Shown piece by piece: positions 1-6,697 of a stretch of 32,026 nucleotides of DNA (its first letter is position 1; every line of letters starts with the position of its first letter). Origin of the DNA: Deltaproteobacteria bacterium (GTDB lineage Bacteria; Desulfobacterota; BSN033; UBA1163); assembly GCA_018333535.1 (NCBI GenBank), contig JAGXTA010000030.1, positions 1 through 32,026 on the forward strand, in the 5' to 3' direction. A program made the translations under genes and the position numbers. Under the pieces are notes generated by a model. It did not search any database. It was not told the DNA's origin and saw only the letters and a list, made by a program, of their open reading frames with translations.

Positions 1-156
1 CCCACAGGCAATCCCTTTGTCTCGTCCATCCAGTTCATAGTGAATGTTGGAGCCCTTAAACATCGGCCTCTCTTGGTCCTCCCAGTTCCTCCGCTCTAAC
101 CTCTTCTCAATTTTCCTCTTGCGCTTTGATAGTATTTTGTGGTTTAATTTCTTCAC
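1..156 (-). CDS. IS1380-like transposase, N-terminal part (runs off left edge)
   Basis: This is a 52-codon fragment starting at a GTG (156-154), 8 nt after an AGGAG ribosome site, and open to the window edge. The N-terminus is very basic. It then reads FKGSNIHYELDGRDKGIACG, which resembles the conserved N-terminal segment of IS1380-family transposases as I remember them; I could not search. The gene would cut and join the ends of its own insertion sequence. Its start region lies in an inverted repeat (155-165 with 221-231) that would hide the ribosome site. Whether the element is intact cannot be seen from here. Confidence 0.6.
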   Translation of the reverse strand, partial: MKKLNHKILSKRKRKIEKRLERRNWEDQERPMFKGSNIHYELDGRDKGIACG

Positions 157-231
157 TCGAAATGCTCCTTTCTGATTGGCTTTTGTTTTTTGATAAAACT
201 ATAATAGCCTTATCTGAAGGGCATTTCGAGT
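155..231 (-). promoter_or_regulatory. Inverted repeat enclosing the transposase ribosome site
   Basis: ACTCGAAATGC (155-165) and GCATTTCGAGT (221-231) are perfect 11-bp inverted repeats. With two one-base bulges and one mismatch the pairing continues toward CTGAT (172-176) and ATCTG (212-216). In the minus-strand transcript the downstream arm contains the AGGAG and ends one base before the GTG. Insertion sequences often use such stems so that outside transcripts do not express the transposase. That role here is inference; the pairing is seen. Confidence 0.55.
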
Positions 232-256
232 ACTTTTTCACTTTCTCCCAAAATAA

Positions 257-613
257 TTATACTTGTTTAGGGACTAGGTCGATCGCGGGAATCCCTGCCT
301 TGCCCGCTGTTGACGAGGCAACGATATTGTGTCTTTCTGATTGAAGAATGGCTTCCATCCGGGCGCGGTACTCGCTTGCAGCGTCCGGCAGGATGATTGG
401 CGCTTCAGACTCTCCGCAACAGTACTGAGCTGGCCCAAAATACAGATGCTTCGGAATATCTTGGGCTGTTGGATGCCATAGCTGAAGGCATACATCAGTG
501 AAGATGAGCGATAGGATGTAGTCCTTGAACTTGGGCGCATCCTTCGCGCCCCGAATGGAACAGGCGGCGTCCCAGATCCAGGATTCGAGGGATTTGTTGT
601 TATTGTTAGTCAT
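257..613 (-). pseudogene. Truncated, chimeric type I restriction HsdM-like fragment
   Basis: The 118-aa reading frame begins with [20 protein letters not shown] followed by [11 protein letters not shown], which is the characteristic N-terminus of type I restriction-modification methylase subunit HsdM. After about residue 40 the similarity stops, where HsdM normally continues with a KRL.DVFDDE segment. The rest ([10 protein letters not shown] onward) is unrelated sequence that I do not recognise. HsdM is usually around 500 residues, and no methylase motifs (NPPF/NPPY), hsdS or hsdR are present. This looks like a gene start joined to foreign DNA by deletion or insertion. A weak AAGGAA lies about 13 nt upstream. 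Not expected to be a working methylase. Confidence 0.6.
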
Positions 614-661
614 AGGTTGAGCAAAGTTCCTTCTTAAGTCGATGTCCTATGCGCCTGTTTC

Positions 662-726
662 GCCTAACGGCTGAGCACAAACGAAGTTGAAAAATTTAGT
701 AGTTAACCGTTTGTGCTCTGTTATCG
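662..726 (-). other. attC-like recombination site 1
   Basis: Read on the minus strand, the site starts with CGATAAC (726-720), which overlaps the stop codon of the Phd-like gene, and ends with a textbook GTTAGGC core box (668-662). The arms GAGCACAAACG (673-683) and CGTTTGTGCTC (708-718) are perfect 11-bp inverted repeats. Overall length is 65 nt, in the usual attC size range. The box layout and the position right after a cassette gene match integron cassettes. No integrase gene is in the window. Confidence 0.5.
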
Positions 727-999
727 GACGTGTGCCGAACGTTTTGGTTTTTCAAGCCGCCGACGCATTTCTTCCGTGGAAATTCCCCCCCCGGCTTTTT
801 GCTTTGCTCGTGACCGCTCGATAAGCGCAATAAACTTTGGATGACTGCTCAAAGAAACGGTTTCAATATCAGCATTGGTGATGCTAACCAGGGCCGCCAC
901 AGGTTTGCCCTCCTTTGTAATAATAAACGGTTCCTTTTTAACCTTTTTTGTGTAATCTGACAGCGGCAGAGTTGCTTTGGCAAATTCAATAGTTTTCAT
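721..999 (-). CDS. Phd/YefM-family antitoxin
   Basis: This is a 92-residue protein with the classic Phd/YefM N-terminal fold signature: MKTIEFAKATLPLSDYTKKV followed by a KKEPFIITKEGKPVAALV strand block. It should bind and neutralise the RelE-like toxin encoded just upstream and repress their shared promoter, as the family does. Residues about 60-92 form the charged C-terminal tail that typically wraps the toxin. The start codon overlaps the toxin stop as ATGA, with AGAGGTGAT as ribosome site. The stop codon is embedded in attC-like site 1. Confidence 0.85.
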   Translation of the reverse strand: MKTIEFAKATLPLSDYTKKVKKEPFIITKEGKPVAALVSITNADIETVSLSSHPKFIALIERSRAKQKAGGGISTEEMRRRLEKPKRSAHVR

Positions 1000-1295
1000 A
1001 ATTTTATCACCTCTTTTCCAATTCTAACATTGTTCCTCTCTTTGATTCCAATCGCTCGAATATAAACAACATACTCCGGATCATCTTCAATATCATAATA
1101 AACGCGCAGATTACCGATTCGCAATTCCCACGGAGCGATTGGGTTAGGGCGCATGGGTTTTCTATTTCTGGTTTCAACAGCTGGTTGATATTGGAGTTGT
1201 TCCTCCACTGTGTCCAGTATCGTCACCTGCTGGCGTGTTGTTAGCACATGAAAATGAACTTCGGTGTCTGGAGAATATTCAATTCGATATTTCAA
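996..1295 (-). CDS. RelE/ParE-family toxin
   Basis: This is a 99-residue protein ending in a RelE-type core: APWELRIGNLRVYYDIED, then VVYIRAIGIKERNNVRIGKE. Family members are small mRNA-cleaving ribosome-dependent RNases or gyrase poisons; which of these applies here cannot be told. The best start is TTG (1295-1293), preceded by a GAAAGGAT ribosome site about 9 nt away; no better ATG fits. The gene order is toxin first, then antitoxin, with an ATGA overlap, the reverse of canonical relBE. The pair sits as a unit between attC-like sites 1 and 2. Confidence 0.8.
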   Translation of the reverse strand: MKYRIEYSPDTEVHFHVLTTRQQVTILDTVEEQLQYQPAVETRNRKPMRPNPIAPWELRIGNLRVYYDIEDDPEYVVYIRAIGIKERNNVRIGKEVIKL

Positions 1296-1339
1296 TTAAG
1301 ATATCCTTTCAAATCGGTGGCGATTGTTCGGCACATGTA

Positions 1340-1443
1340 CGATAACGTTTTCCATTAGCGAAACGGTCGCATTAGGATCAAATAAACCGATGATAGAGAC
1401 CGGCTGTTTCCCGAAGGGCAAGAGCGCCAATGTCGTGTTAGTC
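1340..1443. other. attC-like recombination site 2 (imperfect)
   Basis: Read on the plus strand this shows CGATAAC (1340-1346), CATTAGCG (1353-1360), CGCCAATG (1425-1432) and GTTAGTC (1437-1443). The two inner boxes are inverted repeats with one mismatch, and the outer TAAC/GTTA pair as in attC sites. The span is 104 nt. The stop codon of the DUF5615 gene lies about 30 nt beyond its right end. Neither core box matches the GTTRRRY consensus perfectly and orientation is unclear, so this site is less certain than sites 1 and 3. Confidence 0.35.
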
Positions 1444-1471
1444 GTCATTGTCCCTTTGTGTTCAAAAACAA

Positions 1472-1849
1472 TCACGGCCCCTCCTCCGGTTCTGACTGAT
1501 GTATTCGGATTCGACCAATTTCTACAATCCACAGTTTCTTCTCTATTGTCATTTGAGTGGATGCTTGTAGAAACTGTCGAACCAGTTGCTCCAGTAAAGT
1601 CAGGCTTGAATTTCTTGGAACCCGAATAACAACCACGCCGTTCGCCTGAGCTGGTGGAAAACGGGTCACATCCGCGAAATGTAAGTCCAGTGTTACCAGA
1701 CATCGCCGTTCAGCACAACACGCTTCATAGAGGTGCTGGTCTGAACATCCCTGTAGCCTTTGGTCACGGATCGTTTGAACGTCGTGTCCGGCAGCGCGGA
1801 AAAGTTGCTGAGTTCGGGTTCCAAAGTTTTCATCGAGTTTGAACTTCAT
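1472..1849 (-). CDS. DUF5615 PIN-like toxin
   Basis: This is a 125-residue protein with the DUF5615 (PIN/Mut7-C-like) pattern: MKFKLDENFGTR at the N-terminus (first acidic pair), GHDVQTIRDQRLQGCSDQ, and CLVTLDLHFADVTRFPP (LDLHFAD being the acidic nuclease-like centre). The C-terminus is LWIVEIGRIRIHQSEPEEGP. Family members pair with DUF433 antitoxins and are predicted RNases. The start ATG overlaps the stop of the DUF433 gene (ATGA), so the two are translationally coupled. Length is normal and nothing looks broken. Confidence 0.8.
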   Translation of the reverse strand: MKFKLDENFGTRTQQLFRAAGHDVQTIRDQRLQGCSDQHLYEACCAERRCLVTLDLHFADVTRFPPAQANGVVVIRVPRNSSLTLLEQLVRQFLQASTQMTIEKKLWIVEIGRIRIHQSEPEEGP

Positions 1850-2094
1850 CCTATCGCCTCGCCTGGGAGTTCAACATATCGTTCTCGAGCCATCTCGGCT
1901 CCGTAGGCGATGGCAGCCCGAACATCCTCCTCCGTCAGTTGAGGATATTCTGCAAGAATCTCCTCAATCCCCATCCCGTTGGCCAGAAAGTCAAGAAGTA
2001 GGGATACCCAGATTCGAGTGCCACGAATACAGGGTTTGCCGAAGCAGACATTTGGGTCAATGGAAATACGTTGTAGAAGCGGATTCATCTTCAT
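1846..2094 (-). CDS. DUF433 antitoxin
   Basis: This is an 82-residue protein from the ATG at 2094, chosen because GGAGGAGAA lies directly before it; the ATG two codons later (2088) is equally possible. It carries the DUF433 core: RISIDPNVCFGKPCIRGTRI, LLDFLANGMGIEEILAEYP and LTEEDVRAAIAYG, a winged/homeodomain-like DNA-binding fold. It is expected to repress its own operon and to block the DUF5615 toxin encoded immediately downstream (4-bp overlap). A reading frame continues upstream to 2163 but that part runs into attC-like site 3 and has no ribosome site. Confidence 0.82.
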   Translation of the reverse strand: MKMNPLLQRISIDPNVCFGKPCIRGTRIWVSLLLDFLANGMGIEEILAEYPQLTEEDVRAAIAYGAEMARERYVELPGEAIG

Positions 2095-2144
2095 TTCTCC
2101 TCCTTCTCTTATACTCGTCGAATCGTACTCCAAATTTAGGGAGC

Positions 2145-2211
2145 GGCTAACGTTCAAGACCAAAAGAAGTGTGACAGCATTTGGATATAAATCTTTTGGC
2201 CGGTGTTAGGC
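2145..2211 (-). other. attC-like recombination site 3
   Basis: On the minus strand this 67-nt stretch begins GCCTAAC (2211-2205), a perfect RYYYAAC box that includes the stop codon of the DUF2283 gene. It ends GTTAGCC (2151-2145), one base off the GTTRRRY core. Inner arms CCAAAAGA (2160-2167) and TCTTTTGG (2192-2199) are perfect inverted repeats. On the plus strand the core GTTAGGC is perfect, so orientation is ambiguous. The position right after a small cassette-like gene supports the reading as attC. Confidence 0.5.
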
Positions 2212-2421
2212 GACGTGTCTTTTCAATTCAATTGAGAGCGGTTTCTGCTCCTTTAGTGCGCTGACTTTCAATATGGAGAAACCTATAATGTTCCCTTCAC
2301 CATCGACTTTTTCCATCACTGCATCGTTCTCGGTCTCTTTGAAATAACCGGCCTTTCTTTCAAAGAGAACTTCAAGGTAGTCTCCTTCTTTGTCGTACCA
2401 AACTTTTATCGCCTCGGCCAT
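2206..2421 (-). CDS. DUF2283 small protein (orphan antitoxin-like)
   Basis: This is a 71-residue protein with the DUF2283 pattern: KVWYDKEGDYLEVLFERKAG, then a negatively charged middle and a GFSILKVSAL segment. Members are commonly found beside DUF4258 or similar toxin genes and are thought to be antitoxins, but no partner is visible on either side. GAGGTGA lies 7 nt before the ATG. The C-terminus (KRHVA) and stop codon overlap attC-like site 3, as expected of a mobile gene cassette. Confidence 0.75.
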   Translation of the reverse strand: MAEAIKVWYDKEGDYLEVLFERKAGYFKETENDAVMEKVDGEGNIIGFSILKVSALKEQKPLSIELKRHVA

Positions 2422-2454
2422 AGTGTCTCACCTCTATTAAAGGGTTCCTCTGAA

Positions 2455-2551
2455 AATGTCTTTCCTGCGGAAGCAGGAATCCAGAAGGTTTTGAAATCAC
2501 TGGACTCCCGCCTGCGCGGGAGTGAGGAACTGAGGATTATTAGAGGTACCC
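2455..2551. repeat. Intergenic palindromic repeat (GCGGAAGCAGGAATCC type)
   Basis: The stretch contains CTGCGGAAGCAGGAATCCAG and, further on, CTGGACTCCCGCCTGCGCGGG, two hairpins that face each other. The same kind of core (CCGGCGAAAGCCGGAATCCAG) sits inside the inverted-repeat element at 21001-21133. Here the GATGG...GTAAAAA ends of that element are not visible. The flanks AGAGGTACC (2542-2550) and GAGACACTATG do not show a target duplication. It holds no gene. Confidence 0.55.
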
Positions 2552-2682
2552 TAAAGAGTGTATTAAAATTTAAGGAAAGAAGTCAAGAATTTCTGACAAT
2601 TTCTCCGGTTAACATTGTAATGACAACCATGCCGGGTTGAAGGAGAAATGATTGGGGCAGGAGTAAATTCGAAATGGAATAG

Positions 2683-2763
2683 AACGTAGCGTCGGTATTT
2701 ATTGCCGATGTTTATTCGCCCCCCTGCCTACCGCAGGCAGGCAATAAATGGGGGCGCTACGTT
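2683..2763. repeat. 81-bp palindromic element with AACGTAGCG ends
   Basis: AACGTAGCG (2683-2691) and CGCTACGTT (2755-2763) are perfect 9-bp inverted repeats. Inside are GCCCCC/GGGGGC and TTTATT/AATAAA in mirrored positions and a central CCTGCCT/AGGCAGG hairpin. The element can fold almost end to end, so it looks like a small non-autonomous repeat or REP-like unit. It has no coding potential. It lies just downstream of the rplM-rpsI terminator. Confidence 0.5.
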
Positions 2764-2772
2764 GATTTTAAC

Positions 2773-2802
2773 AAAAAAGGGAGGCGTGAGGGCCTCCCTT
2801 TT
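2773..2802 (-). terminator. Intrinsic terminator of rplM-rpsI
   Basis: GGGAGGC (2779-2785) and GCCTCCC (2792-2798) form a 7-bp GC-rich stem with a 6-nt loop, extended by A/T pairs. On the minus strand the stem is followed by TTTTTTGTT, so it should stop transcription coming from rpsI, which ends at 2828. The flanking A and T runs could also let it work on the plus strand. Confidence 0.85.
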
Positions 2803-2827
2803 CATTTAAATCCATGGGGCAATAAAA

Positions 2828-3217
2828 TTATCGTTTAGAGAACTGCGGCCTGCGCCTGGCTCCACGCAATCCGTACTTTTTTCGCTCTTTAATTCTTGAA
2901 TCCCTTGTTAGAAGGCCGGCCCTTTTCAGGGCATCCTTGAACTCCGCATTGAACTGAAGCAGGGCTTTCGATATCCCATGACGGACAGCCTCGGATTGAC
3001 CGGCGATCCCTCCTCCATGGACATTGGCTTTCACATCGAATTGATTCCTGGTCCCTGTCAGATCAAAGGGCTGCATGATGACCATCTCGCAGGTCTCCCG
3101 CCCGAAATACTCTTTCAGGGCCCTTTCATTGACCACGAACTTTCCCTCGCCAGGCTCCAACCATATCCTGGCAATGGAGGTTTTTCTCTTTCCTGTGGCA
3201 TAAATGGGTTCTGGCAC
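2828..3217 (-). CDS. rpsI: 30S ribosomal protein S9
   Basis: This is a 129-residue S9, the normal length. It opens with YATGKRKTSIARIWLEPGEG, a family hallmark, has GGGIAGQSEAVRHGISKAL in the middle, and ends with the basic tail YGLRGARRRPQFSKR, which reaches the decoding centre of the small subunit. The start is GTG (3217-3215) with AAGGAG 8 nt upstream. It follows rplM by 34 nt as the standard L13-S9 operon and precedes a strong terminator. Confidence 0.98.
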   Translation of the reverse strand: MPEPIYATGKRKTSIARIWLEPGEGKFVVNERALKEYFGRETCEMVIMQPFDLTGTRNQFDVKANVHGGGIAGQSEAVRHGISKALLQFNAEFKDALKRAGLLTRDSRIKERKKYGLRGARRRPQFSKR

Positions 3218-3251
3218 TGTTTTCTCCTTCTGTACGAATTATTCGTCAGCC

Positions 3252-3680
3252 TTAAATTTCAAGTGGAACGGGTTTTTGGGCTTCGTGAGGATGTTTTGCC
3301 CCGGCATAGATCTTCAATTTCTGGATCATCTGACGGCCCAGGCTGGTTTTAGGCAACATCCCCTTCACAGCGATCCGGATCATCTCGGTGGGTTTCTTGG
3401 TCAGCAACTTTTCAGCGCTCATCTCCCGAATTCCGCCCGGATAACCCGTATGACGATAGTAAGTCTTATCTTTCATCTTCTTACCGGTCAGGGCCACCTT
3501 TCCGGCATTGACGACAATGACAAAATCGCCTGTGTCCACATGGGGGGTATAAATCGGTTTGTTCTTTCCCCTCAATATCTTTGCCAGTTCAGTGGCTAAT
3601 CTTCCCAGGACTTTTCCTTCGGCATCCACGAGATACCATTGATGTTCCACTTCTTCTTTTTTAGCCTGATAGGTCTTCAT
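3252..3680 (-). CDS. rplM: 50S ribosomal protein L13
   Basis: This is a 142-residue L13 of full length. Recognisable segments are [39 protein letters not shown] (here [11 protein letters not shown]) and the C-terminal [13 protein letters not shown]. It binds 23S rRNA early in large-subunit assembly and, with S9, forms the universally conserved rplM-rpsI operon. The ATG at 3680 follows AAGGTGG. A candidate promoter lies at 3700-3729 with a very short leader. Confidence 0.98.
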   Translation of the reverse strand: MKTYQAKKEEVEHQWYLVDAEGKVLGRLATELAKILRGKNKPIYTPHVDTGDFVIVVNAGKVALTGKKMKDKTYYRHTGYPGGIREMSAEKLLTKKPTEMIRIAVKGMLPKTSLGRQMIQKLKIYAGAKHPHEAQKPVPLEI

Positions 3681-3699
3681 AGAACCACCTTAATTTAAA

Positions 3700-3729
3700 A
3701 AGATAAGATATTGTAGTAATGACTGTCAA
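3700..3729 (-). promoter_or_regulatory. Candidate sigma70 promoter of rplM-rpsI
   Basis: On the minus strand TTGACA (3729-3724) is followed after 18 nt by TATCTT (3705-3700). Transcription would begin near 3693, leaving a leader of only about 12 nt that still includes the AAGGTGG ribosome site. The -35 is perfect; the -10 is weak. In E. coli L13 regulates this operon through the leader, but nothing comparable fits in this short leader. Confidence 0.4.
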
Positions 3730-3740
3730 GGATTTATCTT

Positions 3741-3780
3741 TCCCCCTCACCCTTGCCCTCTCCCACAAGGGGAGAGGGAG
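3741..3780. repeat. CCCTCTCCC hairpin repeat after secF
   Basis: CCCTCTCCC (3756-3764) pairs with GGGAGAGGG (3770-3778) around a 5-nt loop, inside the wider pattern CCCCCTCACCCTTGCCCTCTC. This kind of hairpin is scattered between genes in many proteobacterial genomes. It lies between secF and rplM and could slow or end transcription from secF, but there is no T run after it on the minus strand. Confidence 0.5.
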
Positions 3781-3786
3781 AAGAGA

Positions 3787-4698
3787 TCAGCGTTTCTTTT
3801 TCTGTGTGAAATGTTTATTCCAGAGTAGAACAACAGGGCTTGCCACATAGATCGTTGAATAGGTTCCGGAAATGAGCCCCACGATCAGTGCAAAGGCAAA
3901 ATCGTGGATGACCGGGCCTCCGAAGAAGAAGAGAATGAGGACCACCATCATGAGCGTTGCCGTGGTGAGAATCGTCCTTCCAAGGGTTTCGTTGATGCTT
4001 GTATTGAAGATGGTCTCAAGGTTCTCCTTCCTCATCTTCTTGATATTCTCCCGAACCCGGTCGAAGATAACGATCGTATCGTTGATCGAGAATCCGATGA
4101 TCGTCAGGATGACCGCCATCAGGGGCAAAGAATATTCGAGACCCGCGATCGATATGGCGCCGTAAGTGATGATAATGTCGTGGACCAGGGCCGCAATCCC
4201 TCCGAGTCCGAAAGAGACCTGTTTGAATCGCCATGCCACAAAAACCAATATGGCCGCAAAGGAGAGTCCCACTGCCCAGAGGGCTTTTGTCTTCAAATCC
4301 TTCCCCACCTTGGGACCGACGACCTCCACCCTCCGGATTTCCAGAGTTTTGCCCTTGAAACGCTCCTGAATGGAAGCCTGAATCTTCTTGGACATTTCTT
4401 CCAGGTCTTCACCGGTCTTTTCCACCCGGATCAGAAATTCATTCTCTCCTCCAAAGTTCTGAACCATGGCATCCTTTGATCCCATCGCCTCCATGGCCTT
4501 TCGAACCTCTGAGATATCCACGACCTGGGAAAATCTGATCTGAATCAGAATCCCTCCGGCAAAATCAACCCCGTACTTCAACCCATTGTGAAGAAAAATG
4601 GATCCAAGGCTGAGGAGAATGGCGATGGTTGACACCCAGATGGTAAATTTCTTTTTTCCTATAAAGTCGTACTTAGTTCCCGGACGGATCAATTCCAT
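3787..4698 (-). CDS. secF: Protein translocase subunit SecF
   Basis: This is a 303-residue SecF, the usual size. An N-terminal membrane segment (about 19-37) is followed by the periplasmic P1 region with DFAGG (45-49), then five more membrane segments. These include GFSINDTIVIFDRVRENIKK (about 202-221), the conserved SecF motif. With SecD it uses the proton or sodium gradient to pull proteins out of the SecYEG channel. It lies 53 nt downstream of secD in the same direction. The ribosome site before the ATG is weak (only GAG), which suggests translation coupled to secD. Confidence 0.97.
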   Translation of the reverse strand: MELIRPGTKYDFIGKKKFTIWVSTIAILLSLGSIFLHNGLKYGVDFAGGILIQIRFSQVVDISEVRKAMEAMGSKDAMVQNFGGENEFLIRVEKTGEDLEEMSKKIQASIQERFKGKTLEIRRVEVVGPKVGKDLKTKALWAVGLSFAAILVFVAWRFKQVSFGLGGIAALVHDIIITYGAISIAGLEYSLPLMAVILTIIGFSINDTIVIFDRVRENIKKMRKENLETIFNTSINETLGRTILTTATLMMVVLILFFFGGPVIHDFAFALIVGLISGTYSTIYVASPVVLLWNKHFTQKKKR

Positions 4699-4751
4699 AG
4701 TTTTAACTCAGCCTATCCTCTGCCCCGTCTGCCCAGAAGTGGCGCCGGGGA

Positions 4752-6350
4752 TTAAATGCTCAACTTTTTGATCTTTATCTGCAGGGTGAGGAAATCGAAA
4801 GCCCACCGGGTCACATAGACCGCCGTAAAAATATTTGCAAGAATTCCAATGGACAGGGTGACCGCAAAGCCCCTCACCGGACCCGTGCCGAATTGATAGA
4901 GAAAAAGGGCGGCAATCAAAGTCGTCACATTCGAGTCCAGAATGGTGATGAAGGCCCTCCGATAACCCTCATCGATGGCGGCCCGGACCGTCTTTCCCCA
5001 TCTCAACTCCTCCTTGATCCGCTCATGGATCAGGATGTTCGCATCCACTGCCATTCCAATCGAAAGGACGAGACCTGCAATCCCCGGAAGGGTGAGCGTG
5101 GCTCTGAAGATGGCGAGCGTTCCCATCACGAAGATAACATTGAGAATGAGTGCGATATCGGCCACCACCCCTGAAACCCGGTAGTAAAAGATCATAAAGA
5201 GCACCACCAGGGCCGCACTGATTAATGTGGAGATGATCCCCTGGCGGATCGAGTCCTGGCCGAGCGATGGCCCCACGCTTCTCTGCTCGAGGATCTTCAC
5301 GGGCGCCGGCAAGGCGCCGGCCCTGAGAACGATCGCCAGGTCGCCAGCTTCCTTCATATCGAAACGGCCGGTGATCTGGGCTCTTCCACCGCCAATCCTC
5401 TCCTGAATGACCGGCGCGGAATAGACATTGTCATCCAGAATGATGGCCAATCGCTTCTTCACATTGGTTCCGGTGATTTGCTCGAAGAGCTTCCCCCCGA
5501 TATCATCAAATTCCAGCGCCACATAGGGTTCATTGAACTGGGTATCGATGGCAACCCGGGCATCCTTTAACACCTCGCCCGTCATCAGGGTCTTCTCTCT
5601 CAGAAGAAAGGGAATCTTCTTCACCCCTCCGGTCTTCGGATCAACCTGCCTCTGATAGAGGATGACGCTCCCTTCCGGAGCATTGCCTTTCAACGCCTCA
5701 TCGAGGTTGCCCTCCTCATCCACCAGCTTAAACTCCAACAGGGCAGTCTGTCCGATGAGATCGATGGCCCTCTGGGGGTCTTTGATCCCTGGAAGCTGGA
5801 TCAATATGCGATCCGTCCCCTGAAGGGTGATCTCAGGCTCTGCCACACCAAACTGATCGATCCGGTTCCGGATGGTTTCCAATGCCTGATCAATGGCGCT
5901 CTTCCTGACCTGTTCGGCCTGCCGGCTGTCGAGGACAAGTACGATCTTCCATATCCCTTTATCAAGGGCGGTCGTGGAAAGCTCCTGCATCACAGCATAA
6001 CGCTGGCTCAGGATCTTCTCCCATTTGTCCTTGTCGCCTGAAACCTCAAGAACAATCTGATTGCTCTTCTCTCTTTCTAATTTTCCGACGGGGATTCCCT
6101 TCTCCCGAAGGTCATCCTTCAGATTATTCTTAACCCTCTCCACATAACTCTCGACCGCTTTCTCCGCCTCCACTTCAAGGATGAGATGCATCCCACCCTG
6201 CAGATCGAGGCCGAGGTGAACCTTCTCCGTAGGAATGATTTTATAAAACCAGGCCGGCAACTCGGGAGTCAATGTGGGCAAAAAGAGGAGGACGGCAAAA
6301 AGAGTCACCGCCCCATAAATGATCAATCTCAACTTCAGGTTTCTCAGCAT
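4752..6350 (-). CDS. secD: Protein translocase subunit SecD
   Basis: This is a 532-residue SecD from the ATG at 6350, chosen because GAGGG lies 10 nt upstream; a TTG three codons earlier (6359) would be only 2 nt from it. An N-terminal membrane helix is followed by VHLGLDLQGGMHLILEVE, the SecD D1 signature. A large periplasmic P1 domain follows, then five C-terminal membrane segments including LSIGMAVDANILIHERIKEE, which carries the conserved Asp-Asn pair for ion coupling. It forms SecDF with the next gene. Usual neighbours yajC and tgt are absent; upstream is only repeat-rich DNA. Confidence 0.97.
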   Translation of the reverse strand: MLRNLKLRLIIYGAVTLFAVLLFLPTLTPELPAWFYKIIPTEKVHLGLDLQGGMHLILEVEAEKAVESYVERVKNNLKDDLREKGIPVGKLEREKSNQIVLEVSGDKDKWEKILSQRYAVMQELSTTALDKGIWKIVLVLDSRQAEQVRKSAIDQALETIRNRIDQFGVAEPEITLQGTDRILIQLPGIKDPQRAIDLIGQTALLEFKLVDEEGNLDEALKGNAPEGSVILYQRQVDPKTGGVKKIPFLLREKTLMTGEVLKDARVAIDTQFNEPYVALEFDDIGGKLFEQITGTNVKKRLAIILDDNVYSAPVIQERIGGGRAQITGRFDMKEAGDLAIVLRAGALPAPVKILEQRSVGPSLGQDSIRQGIISTLISAALVVLFMIFYYRVSGVVADIALILNVIFVMGTLAIFRATLTLPGIAGLVLSIGMAVDANILIHERIKEELRWGKTVRAAIDEGYRRAFITILDSNVTTLIAALFLYQFGTGPVRGFAVTLSIGILANIFTAVYVTRWAFDFLTLQIKIKKLSI

Positions 6351-6359
6351 ACGTATCAA

Positions 6360-6647
6360 ACCCTCACAAAGAGATTTCTGAAAAAGTCAGGAAATCCCTA
6401 TAAAATCTCTGTAATCATTTTTTAAAAAAGGATTTAGCGAATTACACTAATGATAACGAATTTCACGAATGGGGTCCTATTCGTGTCATTCGCTCTAATT
6501 CGTGCCATTCGTTTCTATTTTCTAAGCAATCAGAGAGCAAAAGGTAGTTTTCCAGAGCTCTCACAAAATGAAACCAAGGGTTTGAGAACCCTTGGATTTC
6601 AGAAACATAGCCTATCGTCAGGTATTTTTCAAGAGGAAAATGAAAAA
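6360..6647. other. Gene-free gap with ATTCGTG direct repeats
   Basis: There is no convincing gene in this gap between secD and the acyl-CoA synthetase terminator. Between about 6437 and 6511 it carries AT-rich words such as TTCACGAAT, TTCGTGTCATTCG (6480-6492) and TTCGTGCCATTCG (6499-6511), i.e. two near-identical 13-bp direct repeats. The secD promoter should be somewhere here, but I could not place one with confidence. Confidence 0.4.
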
Positions 6648-6676
6648 AAGGCCCAGGTGAATCTCACCTGGGCCTT
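6648..6676 (-). terminator. Intrinsic terminator of acyl-CoA synthetase
   Basis: AAGGCCCAGGTGA (6648-6660) and TCACCTGGGCCTT (6664-6676) form a perfect 13-bp stem with a 3-nt loop. On the minus strand it is followed by a T run, so it terminates the acyl-CoA synthetase transcript 22 nt after the stop codon. Confidence 0.92.
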
Positions 6677-6697
6677 AAATCGTCCTACATCCGGTGA

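Noticed and set aside
1296-1703. Overlapping open frames on both strands (minus 1296-1703 and plus 1324-1629)
   Set aside because: They overlap the well-supported DUF5615 gene and attC-like site 2, show no family features and lack ribosome sites.
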